Positions 60,115-64,000 of a stretch of 64,000 bases of DNA are shown one piece after another. The stretch is from JAICKM01 sp038228295 (lineage in GTDB: Bacteria; Chloroflexota; Chloroflexia; QHBQ01; JAICKM01), in NCBI GenBank assembly GCA_038228295.1, contig JBBRPH010000023.1, positions 1-64,000 on the forward strand, given 5' to 3'. Position 1 is the stretch's first letter. Each line of letters opens with the position of its first letter. Below the pieces are notes generated by a model, which saw only the letters and a list, made by a program, of their open reading frames with translations, was not told the origin of the DNA and searched no databases. A program made the translations under genes and the position numbers.

Positions 60115-60240
60115 ATCAGAGCGCATTGATCGGTATGCAGCCTTTACACCGCTTATAGCTATATATTACCATCAAGCTAATCTCTTGACATATATGTTAT
60201 TATATTAACAAGTCGGATTAGTAAAGGAAAGGCCGCTAGC

Positions 60241-61224
60241 ATGGATCAGTACATTACCACCGAGGAAGCAGCCGAACGGCTGAAGGTGAAGGTGCAGACG
60301 GTTGTCCGCTATATCAAAGATAATAAATTGCCGGCTGCGAAGGTAGGCAAAAGTTACCGCATCCGTAACAGCGATGTTGCCCGCCTACTAGGTGAGGGGG
60401 CCGAACCGGAGCGCCCCGGTATGTGCGAAGTGATCGCGGTCTGCAACCAGAAGGGCGGCGTGGGCAAGACTACCTCCGCGATCAACCTGGCGGCGGCGCT
60501 GGGCACGCTGGGCGCACGGGTGTTGCTGATTGACCTGGACCCCCAGGGCGGCTGCGCGGCCTCGCTGGGCATTGAGACGACGGATTTGCCGACGATGTAT
60601 AGCGTGCTGGTCAATAATGTGCCGCTGCCGCGTGCCACGATCCGCACAGCGTTCGGCTTCGACTTAGCCCCATCGAACATCGAACTGGCCGGCGCGGAGT
60701 TTGAGCTGAAGCAGAAGCTGCTGGGCGAGATCGCCTTACGGCGTAAGTTGGAGCCGGTACTAGACCGCTACGACCATGTGATTATTGATTGCCCACCGTC
60801 GTTGGGCTTGCTGACTGTGAACGCGCTGGCTGCCGCCGATAGCGCGGTGGTGCCGGTCAGTTGCGAGTATTTGCCCATCAAAGGGCTAGAAATGCTGCTC
60901 GACACCATTGAAGATGTACGCGATGTTGTGAATGCCAAGCTCCAGATCACCGGCGTACTGGTCACACAGTATAAGGCCGGCACGCTGAACAGCCGCGAAA
61001 TGCTACAGGCGATCACCAACTTCTGCACCGCCACCGGCACACGCCTATTCCCGGCGATGGTCAAGCAGTCAGTGCGCGTGACCGAAAGCCCGACCTTCCA
61101 GAAGCCGTTTGTGCTGCTCTATCCGAGCGAAGATGCGGCCCGCGCCTATTTACAGGTGGCCCATGAAATACGCCGTCACAGCCCTGTCGCGGCCGGGCGC
61201 ATAGATGAAGGGGGTGCCGCCTAA
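60241..61224 (+). CDS. parA: ParA-type partition ATPase fused to an N-terminal HTH
   Basis: 327 residues. Residues 1-55 (YITTEEAAERLKVKVQTVVRYIKDNKLPAAKVGKSYRIRNSDVARLL) form an excisionase/MerR-like HTH. Residues 62-315 are ParA/Soj: deviant Walker A KGGVGKTT (71-78) with the signature lysine, LLIDLDPQGGCAASLG, IIDCPPSLGLLT. Plasmid ParAs often carry an N-terminal DNA-binding domain for autorepression; here it is of the excisionase type. It acts with ParB to move parS-bearing DNA. TAATG overlap with parB. Confidence 0.95.
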   Translation: MDQYITTEEAAERLKVKVQTVVRYIKDNKLPAAKVGKSYRIRNSDVARLLGEGAEPERPGMCEVIAVCNQKGGVGKTTSAINLAAALGTLGARVLLIDLDPQGGCAASLGIETTDLPTMYSVLVNNVPLPRATIRTAFGFDLAPSNIELAGAEFELKQKLLGEIALRRKLEPVLDRYDHVIIDCPPSLGLLTVNALAAADSAVVPVSCEYLPIKGLEMLLDTIEDVRDVVNAKLQITGVLVTQYKAGTLNSREMLQAITNFCTATGTRLFPAMVKQSVRVTESPTFQKPFVLLYPSEDAARAYLQVAHEIRRHSPVAAGRIDEGGAA

Positions 61225-62510
61225 TGCCTCCACGTAACCGACCGGCAACCGATCAACTCTTCCCCGGCTTGCAGCGCCGCGCTAGTGAAGCGCGTGAGCG
61301 CGAAATACCCCTCAACGCAGAAGCCGGCGATGCGCCGCAGGGACGTGGGCGGCGTGCCGTGCTACGCACGCAGCAGGAGATCGAACACGACCTGCGCTCA
61401 CTCTCGGAACAAGAGCGGGAAGATATTCTGAGTAGTACGCATCTGGTCACGGATCTCGCTGATCTACGCGACCAGATCCGCTATGTGGATCTGGACAAGG
61501 TGCAGCCTAATCCCGCCCAGCCGCGCAAGAGCTTTGACCCACAACAGATGGATGAACTGGTCGAGTCGGTGCGAACACATGGCGTGATGAGCCCGATCCA
61601 TGTGCAGGCACTGTCCGACGGCACCTATCGCATTATTGCCGGGGAGCGCCGCTGGCGGGCAGCGCGCCGCGCCGGACGCACCAACATCCCCGTGATCGTC
61701 AAGACTGTAGACGATGCACAGGCGCTGGAACTGGCGCTGCTGGAAAACCTGCATCGGGCCGATTTGAGCGCGCTGGAAGAGTCGCGCACCTATCGCTTTA
61801 TGATGGAGCAGTTCAGCTACACCCAGGCGCAACTGGCCGAGCGCATTGGCAAGCGGCAAGCCTACATCTCGAAGATGCTGGCGCTGCTGGAACTGCCGCC
61901 CACGATCCAGGCATTGATGGGCGAGAGCGAGAGCAGCGAAAATATTCCACATGGAATATCCGGCGAGGGAACGACTGCGCGACCCTTACTATCGGCCGGG
62001 GCCGCGATGGTCTTGAGCCGGGTGCTTGACCCTGACGTGCAGTTGCAATTGGCACAGCGCGTCGTTGAAGAGGGGCTGAGTGTGCGGGCGGTCGAAGCCC
62101 TGGCACGCGACTGGAAGCTGGGCAACCCCATCACAGCGGCAGTAGAAATCGCACCGGAGCCTGTAGACGCGCCGCAAGCGGCAGAGGATGCGGAGGAATA
62201 CAGCCCGCCGCGCCGCCGCACGCCGACCGTCTATCCAACGAGCTTTGCTCGCCCGGAGCCGGCAGGACCACAGATTCGTTTCAACGATCTGAGTTTATTC
62301 CAACTACACCGTGAGGTGGGCCGCATCGCAACCGTGGATTTGGCCCGCTTACAAGCGGCTTTAGAGACTGACCTGGCCTTGATCGCCGTGATCCGGGCCA
62401 ATGCTGAGGCTACCGAGCAGGTGGGTGACGCTCCGCCGGCGGCCGATCACGAACCGTCCAATCGTAGTCGGGGGGAGACAACCCGCCGCTCTGCGGTTGG
62501 ACGGGAGTGA
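61224..62510 (+). CDS. parB: ParB partition protein
   Basis: 428 residues. After a ~90-residue variable N-terminus comes the ParB/Spo0J CTPase domain (VDLDKVQPNPAQPRKSF, GVMSPIHVQALSDGTYRIIAGERRWRAARRAG; ENLHRADLSALEESRTY) and the HTH (TQAQLAERIGKRQAYISKMLALLELPPTIQALM). A linker (ESESSENIPHGISGEGTTARP) follows where other ParBs go straight into the next helix. That insert is encoded by a parS-like site. A C-terminal dimerisation region ends the chain, plus a disordered tail. Confidence 0.95.
   Translation: MPPRNRPATDQLFPGLQRRASEAREREIPLNAEAGDAPQGRGRRAVLRTQQEIEHDLRSLSEQEREDILSSTHLVTDLADLRDQIRYVDLDKVQPNPAQPRKSFDPQQMDELVESVRTHGVMSPIHVQALSDGTYRIIAGERRWRAARRAGRTNIPVIVKTVDDAQALELALLENLHRADLSALEESRTYRFMMEQFSYTQAQLAERIGKRQAYISKMLALLELPPTIQALMGESESSENIPHGISGEGTTARPLLSAGAAMVLSRVLDPDVQLQLAQRVVEEGLSVRAVEALARDWKLGNPITAAVEIAPEPVDAPQAAEDAEEYSPPRRRTPTVYPTSFARPEPAGPQIRFNDLSLFQLHREVGRIATVDLARLQAALETDLALIAVIRANAEATEQVGDAPPAADHEPSNRSRGETTRRSAVGRE
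61943..61958. promoter_or_regulatory. parS-like site 3, inside parB
   Basis: TATTCCACATGGAATA, read as N-I-P-H-G-I in ParB. Identical to sites 1 and 2. Confidence 0.7.
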
Positions 62511-62526
62511 GGAACCACCAGCAATA

Positions 62527-62615
62527 GAAAAACGCAGACCGTCCCGAAGCCTGGAAGCGAATGGACGGCCTGCGTTCCCAAAAGACCCCCTTGCGGGAGG
62601 CTCAGGTATTACCTT
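62527..62615 (-). ncRNA. Candidate counter-transcribed small RNA in the leader of the initiator-like gene
   Basis: A near-perfect minus-strand promoter (62650-62622) should start a transcript near 62615. It would contain a CCTCCCGCAAGGGGG hairpin and end at a strong stem (AACGCAGGCCGTCC with GGACGGTCTGCGTT, one mismatch) followed by TTTTT at 62532-62528. The ~90-base RNA is complementary to the region between parB and the next gene. Layout is that of plasmid copy-control antisense RNAs. Confidence 0.6.
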
Positions 62616-62621
62616 GCTCTT

Positions 62622-62650
62622 ATCATAGCAGGTATATCGGCGGCTGTCAA
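62622..62650 (-). promoter_or_regulatory. Sigma-70 promoter of the small antisense RNA
   Basis: Minus strand TTGACA (62650-62645), exact 17-base spacer, TATGAT (62627-62622). Confidence 0.8.
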
Positions 62651-62667
62651 GGGGGCTGGAGCAATCT

Positions 62668-64000
62668 ATGCCTCAATCCTCTGCTATGGGGGGCTTTAGT
62701 ACCCCCAGTGGACCGCCGGGCGCGGGCGGATCATCATGGGAAGCCCTCTACGGCCGGCTGATCCTGCGCGACGGAATCGCCACCATCCCATTGGCTCTTT
62801 ACCTCTACGGTAGCCGGTTGGCTCTCTCGGCCCAACAAGTCTGGTTCGCCAGTTGCATCCTGGCCCATAAGTGGGACGCCGATCTGCCCTATCCCCGGCT
62901 TACCACGGTAGCCGAGCAGACGGGCATCAGCATCCGCACGCTGCAATACATTCGCCGCCGGTTGGAGACGCAAGGCTATCTCCAGGTTCATGAGGGCTGG
63001 GACAGCAGTGGGCGGCGGATCGCTAACAGCTACGATTTCTCCGGCCTATTTGCCGCGCTGGAAACGGCAATTGCCGGCGACCCGGAAACCGATAACGGCC
63101 TGCAAGAGCCGGATGTCCCGCCCGACCCAATGCCCGCCGAAGGCCGCGACCGTAGTTTTATCGCCCGCTACGGCCGGGTCATCAGTCAGAAGGGCATTGC
63201 GGCGGTGCCGCAGGCGTTGTTCACCCACCAAGCGGCGCTGGCCCTCAGCCCGCAACAAACGTGGTTTGTCGCCTACATCCTGGGTCGGCGCTGGACCACG
63301 AACCTGCCACACCCCAGCCTGCGGCGCATGGCTCAGTGCACCGGCTACAGCGAACGCCAGATCCACAATCTCAAAGAGGAACTGGTAACAGCCGGCTACT
63401 TGCGGTTGGTGCAGCGCCGAGACGCGAGCGGCGGCCAGGATACCAACGGCTACGACTTCAGCGGCCTACTAACGGCCATCACTGTACGCTTGCAAGCCGG
63501 GGCGCCCTCCGACGAACCGGTGCGCCGCCGAGAAGTCGCCGCGCTAGTCCCGGTGCCCGTGCGGCAGGTACTACCCCCGCGGCGGGGACGACGTGGACCG
63601 GCTCTCACACCGGTGCAACAGGATTCAGTGCCCCTGGTGCAAGAGTCTTCAGCGGTGGCGGTGCAAGAGAGTGCTCAGCCCCTGGTGCAAGAGCCTGCAA
63701 GGGGTAAGGTGCAAATACCTTCAGCGGGGGGGGGTCAATCCCTATCTGTAACACCGGTGCAAGGTTATTCAGCGAGTACGGTGCAACTCCATTCAGTGGG
63801 GCAGGTGCAAAAGAGTTCCGAGCAGCCGGTGCAAGTCCCTGCAACGGGGCCGGTGCAACAGGATGCAGTGGGGGAGGTGCAACCCGCTGTAAGCACTGCA
63901 ACAGGGTTCAGTGGGCAAGGTGCAACAGGGTTCAGCCGGGAGGGTGCAATTCCCTGCAACGGGGCCGGTGCAAGCCGGTTCAGACGAAAAGAAGCCGTGC
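62668..64000 (+). CDS. Two-HTH replication-initiator-like protein (partial, runs off window)
   Basis: An open frame from ATG 62668 (GGAG seven bases upstream) to the window end, 444 codons, no stop. Residues ~35-130 and ~165-270 are tandem HTH_36-like winged helix units with the same plan (LSAQQVWFASCILAHKW, RLTTVAEQTGISIRTLQYIRRRLETQGYLQV and LSPQQTWFVAYILGRRW, SLRRMAQCTGYSERQIHNLKEELVTAGYLRL), each ending in YDFSGL. HTH_36 domains are frequent in plasmid and phage replication proteins. Residues ~315-444 come from 24-bp DNA repeats and read PVQxxS. The proteins and their place beside parAB suggest an initiator or origin regulator; this is inference. Confidence 0.65.
   Translation, partial: MPQSSAMGGFSTPSGPPGAGGSSWEALYGRLILRDGIATIPLALYLYGSRLALSAQQVWFASCILAHKWDADLPYPRLTTVAEQTGISIRTLQYIRRRLETQGYLQVHEGWDSSGRRIANSYDFSGLFAALETAIAGDPETDNGLQEPDVPPDPMPAEGRDRSFIARYGRVISQKGIAAVPQALFTHQAALALSPQQTWFVAYILGRRWTTNLPHPSLRRMAQCTGYSERQIHNLKEELVTAGYLRLVQRRDASGGQDTNGYDFSGLLTAITVRLQAGAPSDEPVRRREVAALVPVPVRQVLPPRRGRRGPALTPVQQDSVPLVQESSAVAVQESAQPLVQEPARGKVQIPSAGGGQSLSVTPVQGYSASTVQLHSVGQVQKSSEQPVQVPATGPVQQDAVGEVQPAVSTATGFSGQGATGFSREGAIPCNGAGASRFRRKEAV
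63612..64000 (+). repeat. 24-bp iteron-like repeats, 16 units
   Basis: Units begin GGTGCAA and usually carry TTCAG or TGCAA twelve bases in. Starts: 63612, 63636, 63660, 63684, 63708, 63732 (degenerate), 63756, 63780, 63804, 63828, 63852, 63876, then after a 19-bp unit 63895, 63919, 63943, 63967. The short unit shifts the reading frame within the gene but no stop arises. Confidence 0.85.

Larger units (their letters stand above)
59638..60240. other. Non-coding parS/origin-like region upstream of parA
   Basis: About 600 bases with no gene. It contains two parS-like boxes, a 27-bp palindrome (60088-60114) and an AT-rich last 250 bases against the high-GC background. No clear DnaA boxes (TTATCCACA type) were seen. 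A TTGACA is at 60185-60190 but no -10 box is correctly spaced; a small palindrome TGTTA-N6-TAACA follows (60195-60210). Confidence 0.6.

Noticed and set aside
60185..60213. Sigma-70 promoter for parA from TTGACA at 60185
   Set aside because: No -10 box lies 16-18 bases downstream; the nearest TATATT is only ten bases away.
59638..60240. Chromosomal oriC with DnaA boxes
   Set aside because: No TTATNCACA boxes or dnaA gene seen; only parS-like sites and AT-rich DNA support an origin-proximal location.
63612..64000. CRISPR array or simple protein repeat
   Set aside because: The period is 24 bp with no unique spacers of constant length; the frame shift within the array argues against selection on the peptide.
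1..64000. tRNA genes
   Set aside because: I looked in the intergenic stretches for T-arm (GGTTCRANTCC) and CCA-type ends and saw none; a covariance search would be decisive.

Overview
The window is a high-GC chromosome-like segment that most resembles a member of the Chloroflexota, probably near the filamentous Chloroflexia. This is an inference. It rests on a Ycf45/SpoIIIAA-type ATPase with an R3H domain, a Bacillus-type SOS box (CGAAC-N4-GTTCT) in front of lexA, many GT-C type membrane glycosyltransferases, S-layer-homology (SLH) proteins with PT-rich linkers, a coenzyme-F420-type luciferase-like oxidoreductase, and dispersed palindromic and heptameric repeats. There is no ribosomal operon or 16S gene with which to place it.

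Layout. 1-5.4 kb (minus strand): membrane glycosyltransferases, a zinc-ribbon membrane protein, a c-di-AMP receptor (DarA/PstA-like), a GNAT acetyltransferase and an AhpD-like gene whose second redox cysteine codon is an in-frame TGA followed by a SECIS-like hairpin. 5.5-10.5 kb: R3H ATPase, GNAT-like protein, and pdxT and pdxS for pyridoxal phosphate. 10.5-12.8 kb: a SfiI-type restriction-modification cassette (methylase, nuclease, controller). 12.8-13.1 kb: a tandem array of a palindromic repeat. 13.2-16.4 kb: a self-regulated ABC exporter and a UbiA prenyltransferase. 16.4-26 kb: glycosidase, a low-GC Fic gene, MoxR with a coiled-coil partner, histone-deacetylase-like hydrolase, large membrane protein. 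26.3-31.8 kb: two adjacent HTH + Sm/Hfq-like genes with a Crp-family regulator, then lexA, a LexA-like protease without HTH, and a FtsK-like ATPase. 31.9-38 kb: hydrolase, two GT21-like glycosyltransferases, XRE-TPR regulator, LLM oxidoreductase. 38-45 kb: a duplicated transcription unit, each with a secreted LamG-like protein and an SLH protein. 45-52 kb: an operon of four membrane proteins. 52-59.6 kb: a decayed GATase gene, a class III aminotransferase, valS under a T-box, and a THUMP-like methyltransferase. 59.6-64 kb: a partition and possible replication module.

The last module has three identical 16-bp parS-like boxes, a ParA fused to an N-terminal HTH, ParB, a two-HTH initiator-like gene whose 3' part is built from 24-bp iteron-like repeats, and a small counter-transcribed RNA candidate with its own promoter and terminator in the leader of that gene.

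Several promoters are near-consensus sigma-70 type. In several genes the ATG/GTG sits six or seven bases after the -10 box, which suggests leaderless mRNAs. The strongest candidates for something undescribed are the UGA-containing AhpD gene, the HTH-Sm pair, and the ParAB/initiator/antisense-RNA module. All function calls come from reading the sequence; no database search was possible.
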